Notes under the pieces: generated by a model
Database searches by the model: none
Told to the model about the DNA's origin: nothing
What the model saw: the letters and a program-made list of their open reading frames with translations, nothing else
Position numbers and translations under genes: made by a program
Shown here: one piece after another, positions 34,201 to 44,557 of the stretch
How the letters are laid out: each line of letters starts with the position of its first letter
Position numbering within the stretch: position 1 is the first letter of the stretch
Assembly: GCA_037903475.1 (NCBI GenBank)
Contig: JBAJFG010000034.1
Span: 558,001 to 622,000, forward strand
DNA length: 64,000 bases
Reading direction: 5' to 3'
Source: Ancylostoma caninum
Taxonomy: Eukaryota > Nematoda > Chromadorea > Rhabditida > Ancylostomatidae

Positions 34201-37200
34201 ACCCTTCTGGTGGACCACCTGACGGAGTCTTGCCTTGATTCCCTCTATGTATTTGGTACATACTTCGGGAGTGAGATTTTGCAAAACTTTGTCAAACTCG
34301 GGCATCGAACCCTCCACCTGCTCGCCAGACAAGACGGTTAGCCACTGCGCCATGCGAAAATCATTACATTCAGGTCATTTAAACATTGACTTACCGTGAA
34401 GGAACATTTTGCAAAACCTTGCCAAACCGGGCATCGAACCCTCCATCTGTTGCTCGCCAGACAAGACGGTTAGCCACTGCGCCATGCGAAAATCATTACA
34501 TTCAGGTCATTTGAACATTGACTTACCGTAAAGGAACATTTTGCAAAACCTTGCCAAACCGGGCATCGAACCCTCCACCTGTTGCTCGCCAGGCAAGACG
34601 CTTAGCCACTGCGCCATGCGAAAATCAATGAAAACAACCGCAACTGCCTTTAAAAACCCCTCATACGGGTATTTTCATCTTTTCTAGCACTTTGCAAGAC
34701 GAATTCAGCGGGGAGGCATTGAACCTGGGACCCACCACAAACGCGTCGTTGTGGGACCCTCGCTTCCAAAGGGAAGCTTTGCATGAGTTAATACATAGTG
34801 CTGGAAAATCGAATCTCTGGAAAACTTGTCCTTTTCACACAGAATGTGCTCACTTACGAGTTCTTCAAGAGTGCATAGGCTCCCATTGTCCAACCGCTCT
34901 TCCAGGGCTGTTAGAGACAGATACAGGAATGCGCCTTAATTTCTAGCAAAATTAACGCGGTCCTAGGTGACAAGCGAGGACGGCTGGAACCATCGCAACT
35001 ACAATTTCTGGAAGAGCACTCATTGTTCTTGATCACTTTCCTTAGATAGGTCGGTAGCTCATCCCATTGAGGAGCTGTAGCTTCCTCAACATCGAGGTTT
35101 TCACAGGGGACAGCAAAAGTTCGCACTTTGAGCGAGAGTAACATCGAGATTAGCAGGCCAGCGGCAATGCCACTTGCAGGACTTCTAGTGCATAAGGAAT
35201 TACTTCCAATCTGCAATCATTACCCATTCAGGTTACTTAGTTGCGATGAAACGGTGCGCTCCATCAGCAACCTCGTCGAAAATCGGATGCCTTTGAAATC
35301 ATGTACAGTTTGCCCAGTTCTGCTCCTTCGTGCGTGATTTTGGAAGTTTTTGCTCTTGTTTAGAGAAAATCATCGAAATCGAGCTTCAGTTCCGACTCAT
35401 CGCGCGTATTTCTGCTACTACAGATTCGATCCATTACATGGCATCGATCAATATATCGATAACTTGGCGAAAACCAATAAGCAGAAAGCATACCCCCTCG
35501 GTAGGTCATTCGAAAGATCTCGACGAGACAAATCGATTGGTGACCAAAACGCTTTGATTGGGGCAGTTCTGAGCAAGTTATGGCGAAGCGACGGTGCGCG
35601 ACGGTGACTCCGCGGAGCGACCGTCGGCTTTCGCGATCCCATGAGCAGTATTGTAGGACCGAATGAAAAATTAACAAGTTAACTACATAATTACGCTATT
35701 AATTCGTAACTCAATTCAAAAAATTCGAGTTTTCAAGAGAAAAGGAGCCCTAAATCCCTTCCTATCATCCATGAAGGGTTGTACTGCTTCCTCTGCTTCG
35801 AAAATATGGGAATTTCTCTTCCAGATTGATGAGTCTACCGCTATGCTGTCACTGTACAATGCCGATGATCCCCTGTCATTTGTAAAACTGTCCCTGACTA
35901 CCTCTGAAAAGTCTCTGCAAAGTGGTGTTGTTTGCCAGAGCAAGTAGGTGGAATTTGTAGCTCAATCATGGATAATGACATGAGAATCCATGTATTTTTA
36001 GCGTACAAACATCTGAGTGTGCAGCATCTGCCTCGGCATGGGTGACTACGTTTCTTGGATTACCCGAGTGTAGGCTTAGACGAGTAGCACAAGGTAGTTC
36101 CTTCAGCTAAAGCTCGATTTGTTGAGTAGCTTTGAGTAATGTATATCGCTTAAGATTCGAGCAAGAGTTTATCGAATGAAGCACCCTATCTCGTGGTTAA
36201 CGAGGCATCCATAAAGATCCTGGCTGATGTGGTCGGTACGTACTCTATTTTGAGGGCACTATTCCACGACCATCCCAACCATTCCTGGACGCGGTTACGG
36301 TACAATATGGAAGGGATATCCGTGCTCAACAACCCTCTCCCGAGACAAATTTGCAGCGAAAAAAATTCTTGAAATATTTTAAGGCACCGGTTGTGGAGTA
36401 GAGCCACTTAAAGTCCTTGAAATCCATGGATTGTTTCAGGTCTTACAATAAAGGAAACTATCGACCGATTTCGTCCTAACCTAGTCGTACGAGGAATCCC
36501 ACCATTTCTCGAGGATACTGCGAAGTATATGTTTATAGATGGCTTTCGATTTGAGGTATGATTCCGTTTCTACTGGGATGCTCCTGAGAGCTCATCGGAT
36601 TTAAAGAAAGTCATCTATTAGCTCCTCTGTCGCAGGTGACAGTGGACGACTAAATTTGCAGACTTCGACGACCTTAAGATTTATATACCAATTTGTTGAG
36701 GTTACAGGTAATCAAGAAATGCACTCGATGTGAAATGATCTGCGTCAACCCGGTCACTGGTGTGAAAGAACCACAACTTATCGTCGCTTTAAGGGATTTT
36801 CGGCAACGAGAAAGGGTAAAACTACTTTTTTGTGTAAGTAAGGGCAGCGTCCCACCTCAAAACCATTCGTGAGATTTACGCAATCTCCACGAAGAAGCTC
36901 CTGATCTCGATGGTATACAAAATCTCATCCAACACTGCCAAAAAACCTGTTTTGAGCCCCAACTTTGGTGGAGCTTGTGGGCGGAGCTAGGCGGAATAGC
37001 GAGATTTCCGAACCACAGCAACACTATTTACGGGCCACACACGAATCGCACTTTCTATCCTACTAGGTAATTGATCACGAAGAACTCTTATGAGGAGCGC
37101 AAATTTCCTAAGAGTGCATTGTTCAGAAATCTCGCCTCTCTATCTCGGGCCGCCCCCTGTTCCGCCCACAAGCTCTCCGAAAATTGAAGCTTTAAAAGAG

Positions 37201-39380
37201 ATTTTTTGCAGTTTTCTACGGATTCACGAATATTTCTGTGATCATCAACAGCTTCTGCAGGTCCTTTCCATGTAGAAACCTGCTTCTGAAAGGGAAGGTG
37301 TCCTTAACTGCTCCCTTACTTGTACATACAAACAATCAGCATACTGTAGATATCATCACTCCTTATGATAACTCCATTTCGAAAGGTGAAAGTTATTAGA
37401 ACATTCCTGAAACAAACATGACGAATACCGCTACTCCAGAACAAAGGTGGCATCTGAGACTCTACTCTTAAACTCAAGTCTAAATCTATTTCTGATAAAG
37501 CTTCTCTCATTCCTATGGGAGTATCAGCAGAGACGCGATTCTCAATCCAAATCCGGAAAATATCGATGTGTGCCAGAAAACAGCCTGCATTTTGTGTCAA
37601 TCGTACAAAAGCATAGACCATGTATGAAATTTTGAAAGTATCACCAATGCGAAAAAGTGCAAGAGATGGTAGTTTTGCTCCGGGAAGATTACAGCATTGT
37701 GAACAGTAGTGAACCGTGGGTGAACTGTCATGCACACAACCTCAATTACAATTTATAGAAGCCACGAAAGAAAAAATTTCTTCTGAGTTATTTCAAGACG
37801 AATGAGCACGAAAACACATAGCTTAGCACTTTTCGTCTAATCTCTCGTTTGGTTTCCTATTTTATTAGAACAAAACTTGGTTACGGCTGTCATTGGCGGA
37901 CGCAGAAAGTGGGCGGGAGGGGGGGAGGAGCGTGGAAAAAAGTGGGGTCTCCGCCACTTTGGGGACCCAGACGGAAAATAAAACTAATAAAAATATTAAT
38001 TGTAATAATAAATAATTAATAAAAACTATATTAAAAATAGTAATAAAGATAAACAATTAAAAATAAACTAATACAAGATTTTTATTTGCATTGTAAAGTA
38101 ATTTCAAAAATTTGGCGACCCATTCTCGGGGAAGGGGGGGGGGCGCCCCCCCCCCTGCGTCCGCCACTGACGGCTGTATATTACAGTTGATTCACTCTAC
38201 TTCAGCCAATCATGGGCCTTCCTTCGTCTACTGATTTACTATTTTGTTTACGGTTTGGAGTCTCTTTTGCAATTTTCCTGTGCTCTGCCCTTAGTCAATT
38301 AGCGCATCGTTGAGTTTCTTGTTCGCACCGCGGTTCACACTTCTGATCGCAACATCTACATGTACAGCTAACCATTTCTGTTATCATTTCTCATCATTTT
38401 CACACCTAGGATTCGTCATCTCAGAGCTAATAATTGCTTTGTGGAACTTTTTCTCCTATGAATCATAAATTGTCAAAGAGTCGCAAACCGTAAGCAACGC
38501 CATGGATAAGCTAATTTTAGTCGCACTTCACGCCCACACATCATATCAGAACCGTATGAAGAGATGGGGAGAGGGTTGTCCGTGTAAATTTACACTTATT
38601 TCTTAGAAGAAAATTTAGTTCTTAGAATTTTTCACATTTTTTCCATTTGTACAGAGTTTTTTTAAGTTTTATCCTTATATATTTGGTTTCGAATCCATAG
38701 AAAATTAGCTCTCAAAATTTGTAGAAATAAAGGTTTTTGTATATATAAAAAATGCAGTGCTTTCATTTTCAAGATACTGCTAATTGAGTGGCACAAGTCT
38801 TCACCTGACAATTTATGCTTTGGCGCAGATCCGAGCCATCCTTTCTTGGATCGTAATATTTAACAGTGGTAAAATTGTTTTCAGTAGTGGCTCTTGGGAT
38901 GCAATCACGGATCTTTCCAATGAAGCGTTTCGAGTCACATGTGTGATCTGGATTATGCACTTTGTTGGCAGCTCTTCCGCCTCATTGGAGTCAATTCGAG
39001 TGAAAAAAAGCTTCAGAACGACGAATGAATAGAGGAATATGGGGATTTTTTTTGAGTTTTGCTTCCAATGCACGCCTTTGCCATCCAGAACGTTTGCGTT
39101 ATCACAACCATTTTTACAACCACTTTCGCACAAAAACGCTTATAAAGACGTGGAAGTCTTCCAGAAAGTTGCCAGTGCTGTTCTTCCTAAAGAGACACGT
39201 TCCTAAATACTTCCAAGTAGCCATTTTTTAATGAATAAACCTAGATGTCGAGCAAATAAACAATGTTGCAGTGACAAATCCGTAAATGACTCTGTTCAGA
39301 TGACGTTCGGCATCTACGTCAAACAAATCGGAGACGAAACAGGTGAAATACATCGAAATTCAAAGGTTCATTTCGAATAA
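25277..39380 (+). CDS. mocs-1: Molybdenum cofactor sulfurase (MOCOS), 18 exons
   Basis: Swaps an oxo ligand of the molybdenum cofactor for sulfur, activating xanthine dehydrogenase and aldehyde oxidase type enzymes in the cytosol. Exons: 25277-25424, 25631-25801, 27689-27759, 29987-30155, 30224-30366, 30429-30531, 31047-31120, 31552-31742, 31819-31935, 32000-32092, 32297-32454, 32580-32691, 35825-35943, 36002-36093, 36155-36235, 36440-36555, 36708-36815, 39300-39380. They give about 715 residues, close to family length. The N-terminal NifS-like PLP domain has [31 protein letters not shown] and [10 protein letters not shown] (PLP lysine, residue about 219). The persulfide cysteine lies in [11 protein letters not shown] (about 373), then [13 protein letters not shown]. 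The C-terminal MOSC domain starts at [15 protein letters not shown] and includes FRPNLVVRG and [11 protein letters not shown]. One junction (30366 to 30429) is out of frame by one base if GT-AG is used. The exon 1/2 junction is my choice of two donors. Confidence 0.93.
26526..26725. mobile_element. MITE-like inverted repeat in mocs-1 intron 2
   Basis: Ends GATGAGCGGAATTCCGGTTC and TCCACTCATC are inverted relatives, and AAGTCGGAAGTTC on the left pairs with AACTTCCGACTT on the right. About 200 bp, non-coding. Confidence 0.65.
26931..26995. repeat. Tandem duplication in mocs-1 intron 2
   Basis: Two copies of a T-run followed by CACC(A/G)AAGATGTGTCACCACCAC. Confidence 0.85.
27894..29750. mobile_element. 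Element with mariner-type ends in mocs-1 intron 3
   Basis: Ends TTAGGTTGTCGCGAAAGTTT and AAACTTTCGTGACAACCTAA are inverted complements with two mismatches. The left flank is TA; the right flank reads TG, probably a mutated TA. The 1.86 kb interior holds no readable mariner transposase. Its right part instead carries a reverse transcriptase fragment in the opposite orientation (listed separately). Confidence 0.65.
29216..29800 (-). pseudogene. Non-LTR retrotransposon reverse transcriptase, C-terminal fragment
   Basis: Open on the minus strand from about 29800, reading [41 protein letters not shown], then [20 protein letters not shown]. This is the thumb region after the catalytic fingers and palm of CR1/Jockey-type reverse transcriptases. 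A frame change near 29290 is needed to continue into the usual tail ([17 protein letters not shown]). The catalytic FADD box and the endonuclease are absent, so the copy is 5'-truncated and dead. The frame runs through the mariner-type end at 29727-29750, so its first residues are not retroelement sequence. Confidence 0.8.
33951..34045 (+). repeat. tRNA-like (SINE-type) module, plus-strand copy
   Basis: TGGCGCAGTGG at 33955-33965 matches the pol III A box and GGGTTTGATGCCC at 33998-34010 resembles the B box, at tRNA-like spacing. It does not fold into a credible tRNA by eye, so I treat it as a tRNA-derived SINE head. Confidence 0.6.
34275..34630 (-). repeat. Three tandem tRNA-like modules, 132-base period
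   Basis: On the minus strand TGGCGCAGTGG (A box) occurs at 34342-34352, 34474-34484 and 34606-34616, each followed by GGGTTCGATGCCC (B box) at 34300-34312, 34429-34441 and 34561-34573. The B box is very close to the pol III consensus. The units repeat every 132 bases, and the copy nearest the loop is the most diverged, lacking a three-base TTG. Confidence 0.65.
37882..38178. mobile_element. MITE-like element in the last mocs-1 intron
   Basis: ACGGCTGTCATTGGCGGACG at the left mirrors CGTCCGCCACTGACGGCTGT at the right. Inside are G- and C-runs and an AT-rich centre. The interior (TCTCCGCCACTTTGGGGACC, then AATAAAACTAATAAAAATAT) aligns with 52561-52802, so this is a family. Confidence 0.7.
38179..39299. 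other. Remainder of the last mocs-1 intron
   Basis: AT-rich with short frames on both strands. No exon was recognised between 36815 and 39300, and the phases of those two exons join directly. Confidence 0.5.
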
Positions 39381-39819
39381 ATCATCGGAAACATCTGTTT
39401 TTCATGACACACCCATAAGCTTCAATGAGTTTTGAAAGAAATCGACAATAAAAAATAACAAAAACATTCGCGATAACAAACTAACATAAGGCTTCGACGA
39501 TTGGATGAGGCAAGAAAGCGATTATCCATTGTACTGATTGAAAACGGTGGATTTATGTGCGACGTTACCAGATCGAGTCATTTGTGACTCTTTTCCTGAG
39601 GCACAGAGAAATTCATCAACAGAGACTATGCTTGAGTAGCACCTAGCAGAACTGACAAGAATCGTGGCGTAATCGAGTCATAGACGAAGGCTGTGGGCAA
39701 AAACTGGGCAAAAAACAGATTTGTACAGGGCGAGGCACAGTACAGTTGTGTGTTTTATCGCCAACGTCTACGACTAGGACTACGGAAAAGCCCGTGGATT
39801 AGAGATCAACAGAGAAAGC

Positions 39820-40195
39820 TTATGCTTTTGATAGAAGTGGAGGCGCCGACGGATACGTGCTGAACTCGACGGCTCCGCGATTTCGACGAGCTCGTCGCCG
39901 TCGATACCAAACAGCACAGAAACAACATGGCGAACAGAAACATATCATACAGCAGCACCCGCATAGAGTTATCACAAACAGCAGTGTTAGGATGATCATC
40001 CTGAAAAGTAAAAAAAAATCCAGCAAAAAAATTGAATAATGTGGTAAAATCCTGGAACAATCCTTGTAAAGCTACATGTATTTACCATATGTACGACTTG
40101 ACTTCGAACGGAAGATGGTCATAGATCCATTCTATAATGCCCATCCAATCCAGGGATAGAACACGCTCCCATAGTGGACGATCCTCGTCACTCAT
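39820..40195 (-). CDS. 96-residue single-pass membrane protein with Cys-rich stretch and PSAP motif
   Basis: I do not recognise the family. Two exons, 40086-40195 and 39820-40000, are joined by a canonical GTAAAT...TTTTCAG intron of 85 bases with matching phase. The start at 40195 is the first ATG after an in-frame TAG; a second ATG lies 17 codons later. Residues 1-36 are polar with several Trp (PLWERVLSLDW, IEWIYDHLPFEVKSY). Residues about 37-50 form a hydrophobic helix (WMIILTLLFVITL). Then comes a dense run of about ten cysteines (CGCCCMICFCSPCCFC), a basic patch (RRRRARRNR) and a tail EFSTYPSAPPLLSKA. The basic patch suggests the C-terminus is cytosolic; the cysteines next to the helix could be palmitoylated; PSAP matches the Tsg101-binding tetrapeptide. 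Those roles are inference. It is convergent with mocs-1, whose stop codon lies 440 bases away. Confidence 0.72.
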
Positions 40196-40830
40196 CGCCA
40201 CGACTACCTCTACGAGCTACGCAGCCCCGCGAGCTGATGAGAGCTGGACGAATGCCAAGGCAAGTGCTGCGAGGATCGATATGGACAGCAACAGTGGATT
40301 GCGGCCAGTTAGATGAAGCACCGAAGGACGATGGTCTGCGCCGCCCGCGGCCTTCACGTTGGCACTAGCCGCTATGGAGACGTGAATGGGCGGAGCCGGG
40401 AAGTAGGTTTCGAAATGAGGATGTACTGCTACTAGCCGCCGACATCGCGTATTCATTGAGGTCGATGAGTCATCGGTCCGCGAAAAAAGGAGCGGGCTTA
40501 TTTGCCGTGTGAGCCGCCGGCAAAAATGTCTGGCTCGCGCGCGGCCAAGGATTGCATCGAGCACATATTGGATTACACGCGGACTTCTGAGTCATCGTGT
40601 AGACACGACAAAAAGCGAAAGGACATGAGCACTACCCTACACCCACGTAGATCCTACAGTACACCTACAAGGTAAGTTTCCAGGAATAAGTGACAGCAGT
40701 TCAGTGGCGGGATTCATGCACATTCCAGGGAAGTTGCTCACCTACCCGCCATCTTTGAGTTGATCAGTTTTCCAAAAAAAATGGATATATTTTTTTACGA
40801 CTGACGCGCCTTGGCCAGCAGCTGGACTAA
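40196..40830. other. GC-rich upstream region of the small membrane protein gene
   Basis: CpG-rich sequence with a 115-codon open frame on the minus strand at 40217-40564 that ends 22 bases before the ATG at 40195. Its Ala/Arg-rich composition looks like a by-product of GC content. I interpret the stretch as promoter or 5' UTR rather than a gene. Confidence 0.35.
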
Positions 40831-40969
40831 AATTCATGAACCTATAACCAAGTGAAACCAAGCGAAGACACCTACTTTCACGTTCTGCGTCTCCTAACAT
40901 TACGTAGTCTCTATGATGACCAATCACGCTAACCACGGTTGGTGTGCATATTAATGTTTCATGAATCCT
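40831..40969. mobile_element. MITE-like inverted repeat, family A copy 2 (diverged)
   Basis: ATTCATGAACCTATAACCAA at the left and TTAATGTTTCATGAATCCTA at the right correspond to the ends of the element at 6314-6466. The overall length is similar (about 140 bases). Confidence 0.5.
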
Positions 40970-42057
40970 AACCCTGGATGGTGATAGAAGTAGTAACATC
41001 TAGCGTATTTTGCCTAAGAAAGTCACCCTATCTGGATGTGCCAGAAACATAAAACCTTTCCAGGAGAGTTGCTGGATCTCGTCAACTCGTCAAAGAGGAT
41101 TTCCTCCCACCTCGAGGGCAGGAAGGGACAGATTGCATTTTGGTCTCCTCCCGAATTAACTACTCTGCGTAGACACGCGAAATTTCATAATGGACACTAC
41201 CGCACCGAACGAAAAAAAAAGGTCGAGGTCACTCAAAGCAATAAGGAACAAGTGGTTCGAATGTGATGTGAAGTTTCCACCCACAAGCGCCATGTAATTT
41301 GTTTTACCCTTAAGCATTTACCTTCTAGCACAGACATGAGCTTATGAAAAATCGTCCACGAATCATGGCCTTCTCAAAATCAAGCAAACAATGATGCCAT
41401 CACTACACCTGAACAAGCACCAAACGTAATATTGACAGCACCAGTGAGTGGATCGTACGTTCACCTTTTTTTTCGCTTCTGCTGGGGAGTAAAGCATTTC
41501 CAGAAAGCGAACATGTCTCTTCACTCTACTCTACTGGACTACCTCCATATTCACGACTCTTTAGTTCCTCATACTCTAACGTCACTTCCACTCCATCAAC
41601 TACTCCTCATGTACTACATCTTTTGAAACTTCCTTGGGAACTACTGATGAAAGGTTTCAGTACCCGGGACACCAAGGAGGTCACACAACCGGTCTAGTTC
41701 TTAGCCCCGAAACTGGAAAGTGTGCAAAGCACATCTTCAGATCTATATCCTTACTCCTCCTACATTACTATGACTTCATCCCATCTGTGTCTCATACTGA
41801 AAACTGCAAATTTCTTGTTACTAAATCACGCAATATAGAGGTTTTGATTCATGTGTATCTGTCACTAACCATAACTCGACCCTCAATGACCTAACTCCCA
41901 CTTAGTTCGTCATCTATGCCAATTTTCCTGCGTTACTGGGCAGTAGGAGACCTTCTTGAGTTGTACAGCTTATCTACCTATTTGAACTACATCAAAAATC
42001 TTAGGTAGAGTGATAGATGTTGGAGAAAATCTTCCAAGAACTGAGTTCAAATACCGC
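40970..42057. other. Intergenic DNA, nothing recognised
   Basis: Short plus-strand frames at 41036-41894 lack family resemblance and splice framing. Confidence 0.45.
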
Positions 42058-42130
42058 TAGCATGGCGCAGTGGTATGAAGCGCTGTCCGTCATGCGAAAG
42101 AACAAGAGTTCGATGTTCAGCCAGAAAAAC
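42058..42130 (+). repeat. tRNA-like SINE head
   Basis: TAGCATGGCGCAGTGGTATG carries an A box like that of the modules in the mocs-1 foldback, followed by AGAGTTCGATGTTCAGCC, a weak B box. The spacing resembles a tRNA, but the cloverleaf is not convincing. Confidence 0.5.
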
Positions 42131-43605
42131 CAAGCCACCTCTCCACATTCCAGATTGGAAGCGTTTCACCTACATAGATAAGAAGGTTAGGCTTGAGAAG
42201 ACTAGATTCCAGAGCTGAGGAACAAGGTAGTCAATAGGTCTCGTATTCAGGACCAATCCAAACTGATGAGGGAGTAAACTCTTGCTTCAACTAGTTTATG
42301 CGTAAAAATTCAATAAATTCTCAATTGAAACTTGTTAGATAAGCTGAAGCGTTCTATGCATGCTTACGTTGAGGAGAACCCGACGATCATTCATTTATTC
42401 ATTATTTATTTGATGCACCACAGGGGCGCGCTCATGATAATTCAGGACATGATGGTGTTTCACAGCCATCCTAGGGAGCTTCAGGAGTCGTAAGAGTTAA
42501 TGACCTAACGAAGGTGTCGTCTGATAACAGCACCTTATGTGCAAAGTATAGCCTGGCCATTTGCGTACTTTACCCGCCCGAAAAATTCGGTTGAAGAGCT
42601 CAGTATTCGGGAAGGATCGTTTTTCCACATTTTTCATAGAGATGTTTACAACTGTTTTCTAGATTTCATTTTCCTCTTCAGTACCTTTCCGATATAACAT
42701 CCAATAAAGCTAAATAAAGCTAATTTTTCAACATTTTCCACACCTTCGCTCCGTTATGGTATTAATGCAAAAAACGTTGATCAGACCCTGGACTCATACT
42801 TAACAGATTTTACTAGCGATGCCTATTGTGATGGAATATTCTCTAAAGGGGATGAATTTCATCTATGTCCTGTCCTGTTGAGCAAGTCCATATTTCCAAA
42901 GGAATCCTTGGCGTTTGATACCCACTCATTTTGTAGCACCACGAATAACCACAACATGACAAACCTCCAATCCACCTCGCTGCATGGTGTAAGCGTGCCG
43001 AAAAACGACTGAATCCCTCTCCGAGCCCATGGAAATCGCTCAGTCAGACAGTGCATTGATGCGGTAAATACACGAAAAACGACAGACTCATTTTCGGACG
43101 ACATCTCGCAATAGTGGAGAGAAATCAGGAACAACGGCGAGGCGCCGACCCTTTGGGCAAATAAACCGTCGGGTTCATGTGTGCCAAGAGAGTTGGAGTT
43201 CGAGAGGACAAAGAAATGTCTCATAAAACCGGTAGCCAAGCTGTGTATGAATAAGCAGTAATTCTGACAGGGCCATTCAATGAACTACGATATACTGCTG
43301 TCATACGAGATTAAATAAACTAGTTATGGACGGAATTTGCACTTAAAAAATTAACACAGCATATAATACTCACAGAGCGGGGCATGAGTACGTTAAATTT
43401 TTTAGGTTATCCTGATCCTGATGCTAGTAATTCCAGAAAAAAAAGATCATCATTGCACACTAAGTGGCATTCAGCTCGTTTTATGTCTTGTTTTTTCTCT
43501 TGTTAGTTTTCTATTGTTTTTCTTTGTCCTTCTTTCTTGTTCTTGCTTTGCATGTTCCAACAAATAAATAAATACAGTTCAAAAAAAAAGGATAAAGCAA
43601 CATAC
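42131..43605. other. Intergenic DNA, no supported gene
   Basis: A 126-codon minus-strand frame at 42859-43239 has no recognisable family, no supporting splice sites and ordinary flanking sequence, so it is not called. AATAAATAAATA at about 43562-43573 could be a poly(A) signal for some plus-strand transcript. Confidence 0.4.
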
Positions 43606-43729
43606 GAAGTTAAAGCCGGTGCACACGCCACCACGCCAGGAGCATCGTTACAATAATCGGTGATATAGCAGCTCATATAACATGACTGGAGACAGCTTTC
43701 CAAGGTATTGTAGCAGCTCACGAAAACTC
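43606..43729 (-). CDS. Possible Cys-rich internal exon of an unidentified gene
   Basis: On the minus strand an exon-like segment lies between CTTTCAG and GTATGT, with phases of two bases at each end, encoding about 41 residues. The reading includes SCYNTLESCLQSCYMSC and ends near VVACAPALTS, with seven cysteines whose spacing suggests a secreted disulfide-bonded domain. No neighbouring exon, signal peptide or stop was found, and the next 600 bases in either direction give nothing comparable. It could be a chance open stretch. Confidence 0.35.
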
Positions 43730-44557
43730 CTGAAAGTATGAGTTCAACAAAGGCAGATTTAGATTGCAGGGCTCAACCGTTTATTTCATTTTCAAGGAAA
43801 CGGCTAAGATTAAAATAAATCTCGAATCTTCAAAATTGAAGAAGTTCCCAACCGGACAAATCGACCTTTTTTCCATCATGAATCCTTTAGAAAGACCATT
43901 AGGTTCACAAGATTCTTGGACTATTTCAAACAGGGAACGGCAAATGTTCTAATTATTCCATAGGTTTTCGTAGTTATATAGTTTTATTCTTAAGAACAGG
44001 TTCCGTTCTAGATGTTACGTTGATTTTGTTTCATACGAGTGTGATATATTGGGCTGTCGGGGAATGATTGAGACACTCCGTATATTCTTTCAGTCTTCAA
44101 ATTTTTCTTCTCTATTAGAAAACTTCAGGAAATGCTGTAATGACCATACACATACCGGCTGGGCCACCTATCAGGGACAGTTCCACCACTGTTAATATGG
44201 GTCGAAGAAGTCATCAGTCAATGATCGAAAATCGTCAAAGTTAGTGAAGTGCTGCTCGGCCACGGAGTGCTCAATCTACTAGACAAGACGTCAAATATAA
44301 GTTATACATCTAGACGTTATAGTTTTTTTTTTGCTACACTAAATTTTCGGCTGTTGATCTAGCCTTGCCCTAAACCTGCGACCCAAAATTTAGTTCATGG
44401 TAGGCTATACTTCCACTTTCTACTGCTTGGCAACATTGCTGATACTGCGTAAACCAGAGAGTAACAGGTGTATCGAAGGGTGAATTGTTAGGGCGGTGGA
44501 TACCTAACTTCCGAAAATTCACCTCTAGACTGCTCATTGCTCACCACTGCATGAGTA

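Larger units (their letters stand above)
32919..35656. mobile_element. Long foldback element in mocs-1 intron 12 (arms about 1.13 kb)
   Basis: The left arm, about 32919-34045, is an inverted copy of the right arm, about 34529-35656, with only scattered differences. Termini are ACAATACTGCTCATGGGATC and its complement GATCCCATGAGCAGTATTGT. About 480 bases lie between the arms. Identical open frames appear on opposite strands (for example 32928-33122 and 35448-35642) purely because of the inversion; they do not resemble proteins. The arms each end in a tRNA-like module. No target duplication is obvious. Because it lies inside the mocs-1 intron, the pre-mRNA could form a long hairpin. Confidence 0.9.

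Noticed and set aside
32928..35642. Identical open frames on opposite strands within the foldback
   Set aside because: Mirror images caused by the inverted arms; no protein family signal.
40217..40564. 115-codon minus-strand frame just upstream of the small membrane protein
   Set aside because: Ala/Arg-rich composition follows GC content, no splice or homology support; more likely promoter or 5' UTR.
42859..43239. 126-codon minus-strand frame
   Set aside because: No family resemblance, no splice framing, and adjacent frames are similarly open in short runs.
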